A DNA stretch of 57,699 bases from Candidatus Aminicenantota bacterium (GTDB taxonomy: Bacteria > Acidobacteriota > Aminicenantia > Aminicenantales > Saccharicenantaceae): the NCBI GenBank assembly GCA_002877915.1, contig PNJE01000079.1:1-57699 (forward strand). Direction: 5' to 3'. The notes under the pieces were generated by a model. It saw only the letters and a list, made by a program, of their open reading frames with translations, had not been told where the DNA came from and searched no databases. The position numbers were made by a program, and so were the translations under genes. Below are positions 1 to 9,226 of the stretch, one piece after another (the stretch's first letter is position 1; every line of letters begins with the position of its first letter).

Positions 1-1370
1 TCATACTGGCGTCCAAGGTGGTTGATTTTTAAATCCCAGATTTTTTTATAGTGATTAGAGGGGAAAAGATCCAGCGGCCGAATATCCACGGCTGGATAGA
101 CTCTCCGGAGTATCTCGACCCTATCTTCAGGCAAATCATACATTCGATCCGAAACCATCAGCGCCTGGCCAGTAAGCCCTTGAAGGGTAGCCCAAGCTCG
201 AGCCATGTTTAGGGTGAGGGGATAACGAACCAGCATTACATCTGGGTCACAATACCAGGCAATGTTGTGAAGGAAATAATATTTCCTGGTTGCCTCCACG
301 GCGACCATGAAGCCTTCCCAGGCGGGGACAATATCTCCTCCCGTCCTGGAACCATTCATTAATCCCATCCCCTCGAGGGGAATGCCCCAGCAGCCAAGAA
401 GATAACGATTTGGTCCAATGGTTTTTCTTATGAGCTCAATCGTCTGGCGATAAAGAGTTTCTGGGTCGCCAGGTTGGGACATCAGGTTCTTTTTCTTTTT
501 ATATTCTTCTATTACTATTGGCTGTCCGTCTATTTTGAAATATTCGTATCCCCAGTCCTGAGCTAAGCGGGTAAAAAGTTCTTGAAGATAAGTCCGGGCT
601 TCTGGCTTGGAGGGGTCAAGAAGAAACTTGCCTTCCCAGGTGGAGGAGGCTGATTTCCCGTCAGGAGTCAGCAAAAAGGCTTTGGATTTTTTGACGATTT
701 GTTCGTTGCTCTGGCCATGAGGAGCCAACCACAACCCGGGTTGCAGCCCCTGGGCCTTGATATATTTGGCCAGATAATCCAGCCCCTTGGAAAACCGATT
801 ATTAACTTTTGACCAATCTCTATTCCCACCAGCATCAGAACCCTGCCAGCCATCATCAATCTGGCAGTAAATAGCTCCATATTCTTTAAGATTCTGACCC
901 AGCCAGAGGGCGTTTTTTTCTATTTCTTCCTGGTTTATCGCCTGGTAATAATAATACCAAGAACACCAGCCTGAGGGAGGTAGAGGAAAAATTGATTTAT
1001 CTATCGGCTGGTAATATTTAATTCCTAACCTGGACTTATAATAATTTAAAATTACCTGGCCGTTTTTAAGAACCACCTTGTCTTCGTATGGATAAAAGGT
1101 TCCATCAGCCAGAGGAGTATCCACCTCTCCGAGGGTCATTACCATTAAATCTGGTTCTGAACCCTGTTGTACCCGGCAGGGAATCTGCTCTGGCAACCTG
1201 GCGGCCACTTCCTTGGCGGCCGGAGCGATTTCTTTTTTGCCCTGACAGCTTGGAGTGCTAATAATTAAAAAAATTGATAAGATAGACAGGCAAAGAAAAG
1301 CCATTTTCTTGAGTTTTTGAGGAGTTAGCTTTTGGTCTTCCTTCATTTTATCAGTCGAAAAGCGATTCAT
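1..1370 (-). CDS. GH36-like alpha-galactosidase lipoprotein (3' end cut by window)
   Basis: About 456 residues are visible; the C-terminus lies outside the window. I translated it directly from the ATG at 1370, which follows a GGTGGAG ribosome site. The N-terminus has a hydrophobic segment ending in a lipobox-like TPSC, so a lipoprotein is likely. The body looks like a clan GH-D glycosidase (GH36/melibiase-like): GWCSWYYYY, then IDDGWQG, then a strand with FKIDGQ carrying the probable nucleophile Asp, then NGSRTGGD with the probable acid/base Asp, then CDPDVMLVRYPLT. Family knowledge suggests hydrolysis of alpha-galactosides; the exact substrate cannot be told. A perfect TATAAT lies at 1403-1408 on the minus strand without a good -35. 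The next gene upstream is a secreted esterase in the same orientation. Confidence 0.8.
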   Translation of the reverse strand, partial: MNRFSTDKMKEDQKLTPQKLKKMAFLCLSILSIFLIISTPSCQGKKEIAPAAKEVAARLPEQIPCRVQQGSEPDLMVMTLGEVDTPLADGTFYPYEDKVVLKNGQVILNYYKSRLGIKYYQPIDKSIFPLPPSGWCSWYYYYQAINQEEIEKNALWLGQNLKEYGAIYCQIDDGWQGSDAGGNRDWSKVNNRFSKGLDYLAKYIKAQGLQPGLWLAPHGQSNEQIVKKSKAFLLTPDGKSASSTWEGKFLLDPSKPEARTYLQELFTRLAQDWGYEYFKIDGQPIVIEEYKKKKNLMSQPGDPETLYRQTIELIRKTIGPNRYLLGCWGIPLEGMGLMNGSRTGGDIVPAWEGFMVAVEATRKYYFLHNIAWYCDPDVMLVRYPLTLNMARAWATLQGLTGQALMVSDRMYDLPEDRVEILRRVYPAVDIRPLDLFPSNHYKKIWDLKINHLGRQY

Positions 1371-1539
1371 TTTTAATCTCCACCGACAGCCATTTTTTTG
1401 AAATTATACCCTATTATGAATAAGAAAAGGAAAGAATTTTAAGGTTAATGGAATTTTATTCTGAGAACGGGGTCGGCTCAAGTCAGAGAAATTGAAAGTT
1501 AAAATAAACCAGTGGCTTTCCGGTTCTTCCAAGCTTAAA

Positions 1540-3852
1540 TTATCTGGGAACTTCGATTATTTCCAATTCCAATGAAGCCTGATAAGCCAGGGCGGGGTCG
1601 GCTTTTTCTTTAATTGACATCAACAAATTCTCCGAAGAGGAGGAAAGCCGGCCCTGGAATTCTAACTGGTTATTGATGAACACCTGAATTTCTTTATTCA
1701 AATCGACCAGGTTATCATCAAGATATAATTTTATTTTTTTTACATTTTTAGTTTTCAAGTTTACCGAGTTATCTTTAATTTCAGCTTGAACCTCAACGGG
1801 TAAATCGCTATATTCCTGTATCTTGAGCCAGTAGCACTGAGAATAAATTCCATCGGTCATTATGAAATATAGCTTTCGAGGATAAGGATTTCTCGAACTT
1901 TTATCAAAAAGATTGGTAATTAAGTTTATTATTTCTGCCGGATCAATGTTATGCTTCTTATTGGGAAATTCCTGGTAAATAACTTCCTGGCCATTTTTTT
2001 TGAGGAAATTAAAAGCCTTCCGGTCTCCTTCTGGGCTTACCTGATCATCGGCCTCGCCGTGAGAGATGAAAATATCAGTGTTAAAAAGATTTTTTAGCTT
2101 ATCCAGGTCTTCATCCAGCGAAACTTCTTTTCTATTTAGAAAAGGAAATCCCATGTTTTCTCCCAGAGCGGCGAACCGATCGGGAAAACTGGTGGCATAG
2201 AAAATTGTTCCCATTCCTCCGTTAGAACTTCCGCAAAGATAAAGGCGATCGGTGTCCAGGCTGTAATCTTTTATTATCCGGCGCCAAATTTTTTTTAAGT
2301 CTTGCTCCACTTCAGGTTCCCACCAATGGCCGAAGGCTTGAGGCACCAGGAGGATATACCTGGAAAGGTGGTCATCTTTTTTCAGGGCATAGTAAAAGGA
2401 TAGCAGCGAAAGGTCGCCCCGACCTTCCCCCATCCCTAAATAGATGATCATCGGATATACTTCGGCCGGATCGTAATCATCTGGAAGATATATATAATAG
2501 GGCCGGTTTAAATCTTCGGGTGAAGAGGAAGGATAATATTTAAAAAACCCACTGGCCAGCTGATTGGCTGGTTTTAAGAATTTTATCAGGGTCTTCAAGA
2601 CTTCTGGAGGTAGAGCTTCTAAATCAGGCTGGATGGGTTTTTGGTCCTGATAATACCAGGCTTGGAGCTCACGAAAAGTCGGAAGTAAGTTTTCCGGAAT
2701 AAAATAATCACTTTTTTCAAAAAAATTCCGGGTCCTATTTCTTAAATATGGATCGCTGTCATTCTCGAGGTCTTTTAGGGCTGATTGGATTCCTCTCCGC
2801 AAGAATAGGGCTTTCGCCAGATTGAATTTAACGACTGGGTTTTTAGTTTTTAAATATTTTTCTACGGGTAACTCATCAGGCAGATCTTTTAAGGCGCAAT
2901 AAGCTGCCCCTAAAATCTGGTGTTCAGAGCTTTTTGAGGCTAAGAGATCTTCAATCACCTTGGCCGGCACCTTCTGGGGCCAACAAGTTATAGCTGCTCG
3001 AACGAGGGCAACTTGGATTTCGGGATCCAAAAACATTTCTTCCGGCTTAAGTTTTCTTTCATCCAGAAATATTAAACTAAAATTTTCCTGCCTTATCTGG
3101 CCGGCGGCTTTATAGCGGGCACTGTATTCCAACTTATCAGGCCAACCCAATTGCTTATTTATCAGGTAAATTACCAACCCAGAAGGATGTCCCCCACTGA
3201 AATAAAAAAAGTTATAAGGAGGACGGGAAACTTCTCCAGTATAATTAACTTTAAGAATTTCTTCCTGGCCAACCTGATAACAATCCCCCGGGTGAAGAGG
3301 GGAATCGGGCAAAGAAATTATGGCCGTCATAAAATTATTGATGAATGAAAAAGACTGGGTGAAATTATAGCTGTGATTATGTATGTTTCCCTGAGGGTCG
3401 GTGATGATAACCCGGGTATATTCCTCATCGGCCAGGTCATAGGGAAGAAGTAAATTCTTGGTTTCTTCCTCACCGATTTTTTCTATCAGAGCCTTCCGTC
3501 CGAATACTTTTTTTTCTTTTAAATTAAATTGAAAGGCCAGGGTGATATTATCATTGCTTTTTTCCAGAACGGCTATCTTCACCAGCCATTCCAGGTTCAC
3601 TCTAAATTGAATTTGGGGGTCACTTTCGAGGGCAATGGCCAGATTCAGAGTTTGCAGGTAACTCAAAACCTCACCTGGCTCGAAATTATATTGAATTTTA
3701 ACGGGGGATTCTGAAGAAACCATGGCAGGAAAAAGACCAGGAACAAGAATAAAAGCGAATAAAATTATTAGAGGAACATAAGTTGAAAAAGAGAAGTAGA
3801 TTTGCTTCCGAATTTTATATATATATTTTATTTTTCCTTTTAGGAATTTCAT
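1540..3852 (-). CDS. secreted alpha/beta-hydrolase (esterase/peptidase-like) with large N-terminal region
   Basis: A 770-residue exported protein. The basic N-terminus followed by a hydrophobic segment at about 25-45 is a signal peptide or anchor. Residues about 50-420 match nothing I recognise; the 290-390 part is helical and repeat-like. The C-terminal half (about 440-660) is an alpha/beta-hydrolase resembling secreted PHB-depolymerase/feruloyl-esterase-like enzymes: GSSNGGMG nucleophile elbow near residue 542, an acidic residue in SHGEADDQVSP near 600, and His in KKHNID near 634. It ends with about 100 residues of beta-rich sequence. The start is supported by AAGGA about 10 nt upstream. 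Serine hydrolase chemistry is well supported; the substrate is unknown. Its neighbours are other envelope or secreted proteins. Confidence 0.75.
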   Translation of the reverse strand: MKFLKGKIKYIYKIRKQIYFSFSTYVPLIILFAFILVPGLFPAMVSSESPVKIQYNFEPGEVLSYLQTLNLAIALESDPQIQFRVNLEWLVKIAVLEKSNDNITLAFQFNLKEKKVFGRKALIEKIGEEETKNLLLPYDLADEEYTRVIITDPQGNIHNHSYNFTQSFSFINNFMTAIISLPDSPLHPGDCYQVGQEEILKVNYTGEVSRPPYNFFYFSGGHPSGLVIYLINKQLGWPDKLEYSARYKAAGQIRQENFSLIFLDERKLKPEEMFLDPEIQVALVRAAITCWPQKVPAKVIEDLLASKSSEHQILGAAYCALKDLPDELPVEKYLKTKNPVVKFNLAKALFLRRGIQSALKDLENDSDPYLRNRTRNFFEKSDYFIPENLLPTFRELQAWYYQDQKPIQPDLEALPPEVLKTLIKFLKPANQLASGFFKYYPSSSPEDLNRPYYIYLPDDYDPAEVYPMIIYLGMGEGRGDLSLLSFYYALKKDDHLSRYILLVPQAFGHWWEPEVEQDLKKIWRRIIKDYSLDTDRLYLCGSSNGGMGTIFYATSFPDRFAALGENMGFPFLNRKEVSLDEDLDKLKNLFNTDIFISHGEADDQVSPEGDRKAFNFLKKNGQEVIYQEFPNKKHNIDPAEIINLITNLFDKSSRNPYPRKLYFIMTDGIYSQCYWLKIQEYSDLPVEVQAEIKDNSVNLKTKNVKKIKLYLDDNLVDLNKEIQVFINNQLEFQGRLSSSSENLLMSIKEKADPALAYQASLELEIIEVPR

Positions 3853-4039
3853 TTCAGGCTGTCCTTGAAGAAAATATTTATATAAAAATAAACTTATTTT
3901 CTTTTTTTCATTTATTTTAGACGATAATCGAGCTGAGTTTCTTTCAGATTGTTGAATAAATAATTCTATCAGGGGAGGTGGATTTGACTTTAACCCTCAA
4001 GGTTTAATAGCATAAGTTAAAAACCATCGGTAGAGAATC

Positions 4040-6802
4040 ATGAATCTAACCATAATCAGGAAAAGGATAATGGCCGAAAAAATTTTGTTTAAGAAAGTTA
4101 AAAAATCGGGTTTTCCGTCCGGCTTTTTTTTGATGATTATAGCTTTGATTTTTTCCCTTATGTTTATCGGCTGTCAGAAGCGGAGTCCATATTCAGAATT
4201 AAGAGAAACAAAGGTCGGGGTTAATATCAGAGGCCGGATGGTGGTCCCTACCAATCAGGAGATAAATCCTTACGGTCTTCAGCTCCAGCTTCCCGGGATG
4301 AGGCCTCAAGGGCTGGCTATTTCTCCAGTTGGACGTTTAGTGGCTGTCTCCGGGAAGACCAGCGAACTGGTCATTATAGACAAGCTAAAGCCGGCCATTC
4401 TTCAGCAAGTAGCTTTTCCTTCTGAAGGGCAAAAAGAACCGCTGCCCGATATTGCTTCCAGTAATATCCTGGAACCAGATACCAAAGGGCAACTCAGTTA
4501 CAACGGGTTAATTTTCTCAGCTGATGGAGGCTTTATTTATCTTAGCAATGTTAATGGCAGTATAAAAGTCTTCCGGGTCTCAAACGAGCAGGTGGTCAAA
4601 CCTTACCGGACGATTCCTTTGCCCCAAGCCGGAGCCCCAAGACGCCAGGAAGAAATACCGGCTGGTCTGGCCTTAAGCGCGGACGGAAAAAAGCTTTATG
4701 TCTGCGGTAACCTGTCCAATCAACTTCTGGAAATCGACCTGAGCAGTGGGATGGTCACCAGAAAATTCGAGGTGGGAGTAGCTCCCTTTGAAGTGAAATT
4801 AAAAGGAAACAAGGCTTATGTCAGTAACTGGGGCGGAAGGAGACCGCATCGGGGTGACCTCGTTGGCCCAGCCGGGCGAGGCACCTTAGTGCGAGTTGAC
4901 CCGGAAAAATATGTGGCTTCTGAAGGCTCAATTTCTGTTATCGATCTTAACACCGGAAAAACTATTAAAGAGATTTTAGTCGGCTTGCATTCCTCTGCTC
5001 TTAGTTTAAGCCCGGACCAGAAATATTTAGTTTGCGCTAATGCCGCTTCTGATAATTTGAGTGTCATTGATACCGAAAAAGATGAAATTGTCGAAACTAT
5101 TTGGGTCAAGAGAAGTCCAGCCGACCTATTTGGGGCCTCACCTAATGCTCTCTGCTTTTCTCCCGATGGCAAAAAATTATTTGTGGCCAATGGCACGCAA
5201 AATGCTGTAGCCGTGGTTGATTTTTCTCCCAGAAAGAAACGTTCTAAATTGGTTGGCTTAATTCCTGTTGGCTGGTTTCCGGGGGTGCTGGCCTGGGATA
5301 ATAGCCAGAATCGGCTGTGGGTGGCTAATATCAAAGGCCTGCCTGACCGGCCAAGAAAAGATGAAAAATCCGGGTTAACTGGCTTTAATAGCCACCAGTA
5401 TTACGGTTCTCTTTCAATAATAAAATTGCCAACCAAAAATGAACTGGGAAAACTAACTCAGAAAGTTTTTGCTAACTTTCACCGGGAAAGAATAAAAGAA
5501 GCCCTGAAAAAACCAAAAGCAGCCACCAGGCCAAAACCTGTGCCAGAGAGAACAGGCGAGCCATCTTTAATTAAGCATGTGGTTTATATCATCAAGGAAA
5601 ATCGAACCTACGACCAAATCCTGGGTGATGTGCCCGAGGGAAATGGTAATCCCTCACTTTGCCTTTTTGGGGAAGAGGTAACTCCGAACCAGCACAAACT
5701 CGGACGAGAATTTGTCCTCCTGGATAATACCTATTGCAGCGGCATTTTGAGCGCCGATGGCCACCAGTGGTCGACGACCGCTTTTGGCACGGATTATTTA
5801 GAAAAATCTTTTGCCGGCTGGCCGAGGAGTTACCCGGACGGTATGGGTGAAGATGAGGTTGATGCCCTGGCCTATGCTCCCACCGGATTTATCTGGGATA
5901 ATTGCCGGAAACACGGCGTGAGTATCTGGAATTTTGGGGAATTTGCCATGCCCGATTGCAGCTGGAAAGACCCAAAGAAACCAGGTCAGCCGACCTGGAA
6001 AGATTTCTGGGAAGAATACCTTTATGGCCGGGGAGAAGTTAGAATTGGCAGCCGACCAGGAATACCATCAATTGCCAGTTTTACCCCGACGGATTATGTA
6101 GGCTGGAACCTTAATGTGCCTGATGTCTGGCGGGCCCGTTTCATAAAAGAACAAATAAAAAAATGGGAAGAAAAGGGAGAAATGCCTCAATTTGTTTTAA
6201 TCTGTCTGCCCGATGATCATACCAGCGGAACTAAACCCGGTATGCCCACTCCAAGAGCTTCGGTGGCAGATAATGACTTAGCTTTGGGCCAGATTGTCGA
6301 GGCTTTTAGCCATAGCTCATTCTGGAAAGAAATGGTCATTATGGCCATTGAAGATGACCCACAAAATGGCTTTGACCACGTCAGTGGATACCGAACAACA
6401 GCTTACTTAGCCGGACCATATGTAAAAAGAGGTGCGGTGATTCATACTCAATACAATACAACCAGCCTGCTTCGAACGATTGAGCAGATTCTTGGGATGC
6501 CGCCAATGAACCAGTTCGATGCCACGGCCATTCCCTTGTTCGATTGTTTTACTGATAAACCTGACTTCCGGCCTTTTCAGGCGGTAGCTAACCGTATTCC
6601 TTTGGATGAGCTCAATCCCGAACCAAGCCAGATTGCTGATAAGTTGTTAAGGAAACAGGCAGTTATTTCCAGCCATCTCAACTTTAAAAGAGTAGATGCC
6701 TGCCCGGAAAATATTCTCAACCGCATCCTGTGGTATTCGGTTCGCAGCTCGAGGGCCCCTTATCCTGAATGGGCGATAAGCTTTCCCGAAGATGATGATT
6801 AA
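4040..6802 (+). CDS. lipoprotein with YVTN beta-propeller and phosphoesterase (PLC-like) domain
   Basis: 920 residues. A hydrophobic segment at 28-44 ends in a lipobox with Cys45 (MFIGC), so it is probably an anchored lipoprotein. Residues about 80-450 are repeated blades with typical YVTN/SMP-30 phrases (LSPDQKYLVCANAASDNLSV, CFSPDGKKLFVANG), forming a seven-blade-type propeller. Residues about 510-900 form a phosphoesterase/phospholipase C-family domain (Pfam phosphoesterase type): HVVYIIKENRTYDQILGD near 515, DGHQWS, and FVLICLPDDHTSG near the metal site. This propeller-phosphoesterase architecture recurs in Acidobacteria-like genomes. The substrate is unknown. The start could also be the ATG at 4070, which has AGGAAAAGGAT directly upstream; both leave the signal segment intact. 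It is transcribed divergently from the esterase gene. Confidence 0.8.
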   Translation: MNLTIIRKRIMAEKILFKKVKKSGFPSGFFLMIIALIFSLMFIGCQKRSPYSELRETKVGVNIRGRMVVPTNQEINPYGLQLQLPGMRPQGLAISPVGRLVAVSGKTSELVIIDKLKPAILQQVAFPSEGQKEPLPDIASSNILEPDTKGQLSYNGLIFSADGGFIYLSNVNGSIKVFRVSNEQVVKPYRTIPLPQAGAPRRQEEIPAGLALSADGKKLYVCGNLSNQLLEIDLSSGMVTRKFEVGVAPFEVKLKGNKAYVSNWGGRRPHRGDLVGPAGRGTLVRVDPEKYVASEGSISVIDLNTGKTIKEILVGLHSSALSLSPDQKYLVCANAASDNLSVIDTEKDEIVETIWVKRSPADLFGASPNALCFSPDGKKLFVANGTQNAVAVVDFSPRKKRSKLVGLIPVGWFPGVLAWDNSQNRLWVANIKGLPDRPRKDEKSGLTGFNSHQYYGSLSIIKLPTKNELGKLTQKVFANFHRERIKEALKKPKAATRPKPVPERTGEPSLIKHVVYIIKENRTYDQILGDVPEGNGNPSLCLFGEEVTPNQHKLGREFVLLDNTYCSGILSADGHQWSTTAFGTDYLEKSFAGWPRSYPDGMGEDEVDALAYAPTGFIWDNCRKHGVSIWNFGEFAMPDCSWKDPKKPGQPTWKDFWEEYLYGRGEVRIGSRPGIPSIASFTPTDYVGWNLNVPDVWRARFIKEQIKKWEEKGEMPQFVLICLPDDHTSGTKPGMPTPRASVADNDLALGQIVEAFSHSSFWKEMVIMAIEDDPQNGFDHVSGYRTTAYLAGPYVKRGAVIHTQYNTTSLLRTIEQILGMPPMNQFDATAIPLFDCFTDKPDFRPFQAVANRIPLDELNPEPSQIADKLLRKQAVISSHLNFKRVDACPENILNRILWYSVRSSRAPYPEWAISFPEDDD

Positions 6803-6919
6803 AAACGGCTAAAATAATAGCCATATGCCTCTAAGCCGGGGATAATTGTTGCTTCTTCAATCTGAGAGGAAATGATTCTTATTAATAGGAAAATAATTGA
6901 TATTGTTATAATTAGCTTT

Positions 6920-6949
6920 TTGAAGATATAAATAAAATTATGTTATAAG
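6920..6949 (+). promoter_or_regulatory. predicted sigma70-type promoter of the outer-membrane barrel gene
   Basis: TTGAAG at 6920-6925, an 18-nt spacer, and TATAAG at 6944-6949, in an AT-rich intergenic stretch 67 nt upstream of the GTG start at 7016. Match quality is moderate. Confidence 0.35.
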
Positions 6950-7015
6950 TTAAGTAACCTATTAATATCATTTAACCATAACAAAAATTTTATGGGCAAG
7001 ATGGAGGAGGGTTGA

Positions 7016-7651
7016 GTGACCAAAAGGTTTTGGTTAATTTTTGTCTCGCTTCTTCTTTTTAGCCTGGCGAGCGAGGCCCAGATTATTTCATTCGGGCTTA
7101 AGGGTGGAATTAATCTGGCCAGCTTTAAAGCCGGGCCGATTTCTCCGGAAATCCCCCAATTCAAAAATCTCTTGGGACTTTCTGGTGGCGCTTTTGTTTC
7201 TTTTTCCTTAGGTTCCTTTATTATTCAACCGGAATTTCTTTATACCCGGTGGGGATCAAAGTTTGATCAGATAATTGATGGCTATCCCTATACTTTGCAA
7301 TACAGACTGAATTATCTTGAAGGAGTTTTGCTCTTAAAATGGAGAATTATAAACCAGGGACGATTCCGGCCAATTGTTTTTGCCGGACTGTCTTATGGTC
7401 TTTTGACTAAGGCGAAACTTGTTCTATTTGATAACTCCGGTAGCTATGTTGATTCAATTGAGGTCAAGGATATGTTTAAAAAGAGCGAACTGGCAGCAAT
7501 TTTTGGAGGAGGGGTTGAGTGGAAATGGCCATCCTGGACAATTTCTCTGGAAGGCCGTTATCATTTGGGTCTATCCAATATCGCTTCCTCGGCTGGAACG
7601 GAGTTTATAAAGAATAAAGGACCGATGTTTATGCTGGCCATGGCTTTTTAA
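7016..7651 (+). CDS. small outer-membrane beta-barrel protein (PorT/OmpW-like)
   Basis: 211 residues, starting at GTG with a strong GGAGGAGGG ribosome site. Residues 1-21 form a clear signal peptide ending near SEAQ. The mature part alternates hydrophobic and polar residues in the way of an 8-strand barrel: SFGLKGGINLASF at the first strand, then FIIQPEFLYTRWG, VLLLKWRI, FAGLSYGLLTKAK, GGVEWKWPSWTISLEGRY, and the last strand ending in AF. This is the outer-membrane-beta-barrel (DUF-type PorT) style found in Bacteroidetes and Acidobacteria-like groups. No enzymatic residues are visible. Its role is not predictable beyond an outer-membrane location. Confidence 0.65.
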   Translation: MTKRFWLIFVSLLLFSLASEAQIISFGLKGGINLASFKAGPISPEIPQFKNLLGLSGGAFVSFSLGSFIIQPEFLYTRWGSKFDQIIDGYPYTLQYRLNYLEGVLLLKWRIINQGRFRPIVFAGLSYGLLTKAKLVLFDNSGSYVDSIEVKDMFKKSELAAIFGGGVEWKWPSWTISLEGRYHLGLSNIASSAGTEFIKNKGPMFMLAMAF

Positions 7652-7868
7652 ATTGATGAAGCTTAACCATTCTAAAGCAAACGAGAATCAATCAGGCCCT
7701 GGACTTTTTATTAAACCTAAAAAATTCAGGATAGGAAATTTAACCTGAGCTGGTCTGGCTTAAAGGAAATCTTCTCCAAACAATAATCTTCGCTAATTAC
7801 TAATTAGAAGCTTAAATTGAACCACTGGCCAGGCAGAAAAAACCAGGAAATCAATTTACCTTAAATCT

Positions 7869-7907
7869 AAGTTCTAAGGCGAGAATAACATTTTTCCTTA
7901 GAAACTT
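7869..7907. repeat. inverted repeat downstream of tRNA-His
   Basis: AAGTTCTAAGG (7869-7879) and CCTTAGAAACTT (7896-7907) pair with one bulge around a 16-nt loop. It lies just beyond the tRNA 3' end, so it may help end or process that transcript, although no U-tract follows. Nothing else recognisable lies between 7652 and the tRNA. Confidence 0.35.
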
Positions 7908-7936
7908 GTTTATAAAAGCAGGTTAGAAATAGGTGA

Positions 7937-8013
7937 TGGGGTGAGTGAGGGGATTCGAACCCCCAACCACCGGATCCACAGTCCGGTGCTCTAACCCTTG
8001 AGCTACACTCACC
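7937..8013 (-). tRNA. tRNA-His (anticodon GTG)
   Basis: The minus strand folds into a complete cloverleaf. The acceptor stem GTGAGTG pairs with CACTCAC; the extra 5' G (8013) pairs with discriminator C73 (7940), the G-1:C73 identity pair of bacterial tRNA-His. The sequence has U8-A9, a D arm GCTC..GAGC, an anticodon stem CCGGA/TCCGG with GTG in the loop, and a T loop TTCGAAT with a G-rich stem (one G-U). The 3' CCA is genome-encoded at 7939-7937. It lies 223 nt beyond the stop of era on the same strand and has its own promoter. Confidence 0.97.
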
Positions 8014-8028
8014 ATCAAAGAGATTAGA

Positions 8029-8057
8029 ATTTTCTCATCAAAGGTCAGAGTTGTCAA
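8029..8057 (-). promoter_or_regulatory. predicted promoter of tRNA-His
   Basis: On the minus strand: TTGACA (8057-8052), 17-nt spacer, GAAAAT (8034-8029). The -35 is perfect and the -10 is 4/6. The predicted start lies about 7-9 nt before the tRNA 5' end, as expected for a stable RNA gene. Confidence 0.6.
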
Positions 8058-8236
8058 TAAGCCAGATTATTAGATCTCCGGCCAATTTTTAGCCGCCAAT
8101 GCCTTAGGCTGCAATTAGGCCGGTGGCAAATTTTAATTCCTTAATTGAGCAATATTTTTTGACTGGAGATTAACGCTGGTCCTTTTCTGGGCAAAATCTC
8201 CTCTTAATGGAAGGTATTGCCGATTTCTTTATTCAA

Positions 8237-9226
8237 TTATTCTTTCTGCTCCTCGAGCTGATCGAGAATTTCTTCTGAATCTCGCCATTTTTCTTTTATT
8301 TTGACACTCAATTCTAAAAAGACCTGACTGTTTAACGTTTGTTCCATTTCTTTCCGGGCTTTACTACCTATGGTCTTTATCATCGAGCCCCGTCGACCAA
8401 TAATTATTCCTTTATGATTTTCTTTTTCTACTAATATATCTGCCTTTATGTGATAGAGCAGCTTTTTATCCGGGATTTTAGGCTGGCCTTTTTCCTGAGA
8501 GCCTTCCTTAGCTGTTTTTCTTTCGATTTTTTCTATCGACTGAATGACAACCGCCGTGGTATAGGGAAGCTCTTCTTCGACCTGCTCCAGAACTTTTTCT
8601 CTTATGATTTCGGACAACCAGAACTTTTCTGATTGATCGGTGATTTCTTCTTCTGAATAAAGGCGCGGGGCTTGAGGTAAATAACCGTAAATCAGATCTT
8701 CCAAAACATCCAGGTTATCACCTTTAAGAGCGGAAATAGGAATTATTTCCTTGAAAGGATAGAGATTCCGATAGAGCTCAATTAGTGGAAGCACCAGGTC
8801 TTTTCTTACCAGATCGATTTTATTAATCAGAAGAAACACCGGGGTGGAAATATTTTTTAGCATGCCCAGAACATATTCATCTCCATGCCCATATTTCAAG
8901 CTGGCATCAATTAATAAAAGAATCAAATCGGCAGTCTCCAGGGAAGAATGAACATAATTCATCATCCGGCGGTTCATCAGGTGTAGCGGCTTATGAATTC
9001 CCGGATTGTCTATGAAGATTATCTGGCCGCGATCAGTAGTTTTAATTCCCTGAATGCTTACCCTGGTAGTCTGGGGCTTGGAGGAGACGATAGCTATTTT
9101 TTGGCCGAGTAATGAATTGAGCAAGGTGGATTTGCCAACATTAGGCCGGCCGACGAGAGCTACAAAACCAGTGTGAAAATCATTTTTATTTTTCCCTTTT
9201 TCTTTTTTCCTTACAGTCTTAGCCAT
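8237..9226 (-). CDS. era: GTPase Era
   Basis: 329 residues, close to the family length with about 20 extra Lys-rich N-terminal residues. G1 is GRPNVGKS at 26-33, followed by a switch region, G3 DNPG, G4 NKID and G5 ISALKG. The C-terminal KH domain carries GIIIGRRGSMIKTIGSKARKEME. Era binds the 3' end of 16S rRNA and helps 30S assembly. It overlaps the end of the corC-like gene by 8 nt and is the last coding gene of the phoH operon; the order ybeY - corC - era is a common one. An insertion rich in Lys and Gln near 235-255 lengthens the segment before the KH domain. Confidence 0.95.
   Translation of the reverse strand: MAKTVRKKEKGKNKNDFHTGFVALVGRPNVGKSTLLNSLLGQKIAIVSSKPQTTRVSIQGIKTTDRGQIIFIDNPGIHKPLHLMNRRMMNYVHSSLETADLILLLIDASLKYGHGDEYVLGMLKNISTPVFLLINKIDLVRKDLVLPLIELYRNLYPFKEIIPISALKGDNLDVLEDLIYGYLPQAPRLYSEEEITDQSEKFWLSEIIREKVLEQVEEELPYTTAVVIQSIEKIERKTAKEGSQEKGQPKIPDKKLLYHIKADILVEKENHKGIIIGRRGSMIKTIGSKARKEMEQTLNSQVFLELSVKIKEKWRDSEEILDQLEEQKE

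Noticed and set aside
6803..6840. Small hairpin GGCTA...TAGCC after the phosphoesterase gene as a terminator
   Set aside because: Five-bp stem and no T-tract; too weak to call.
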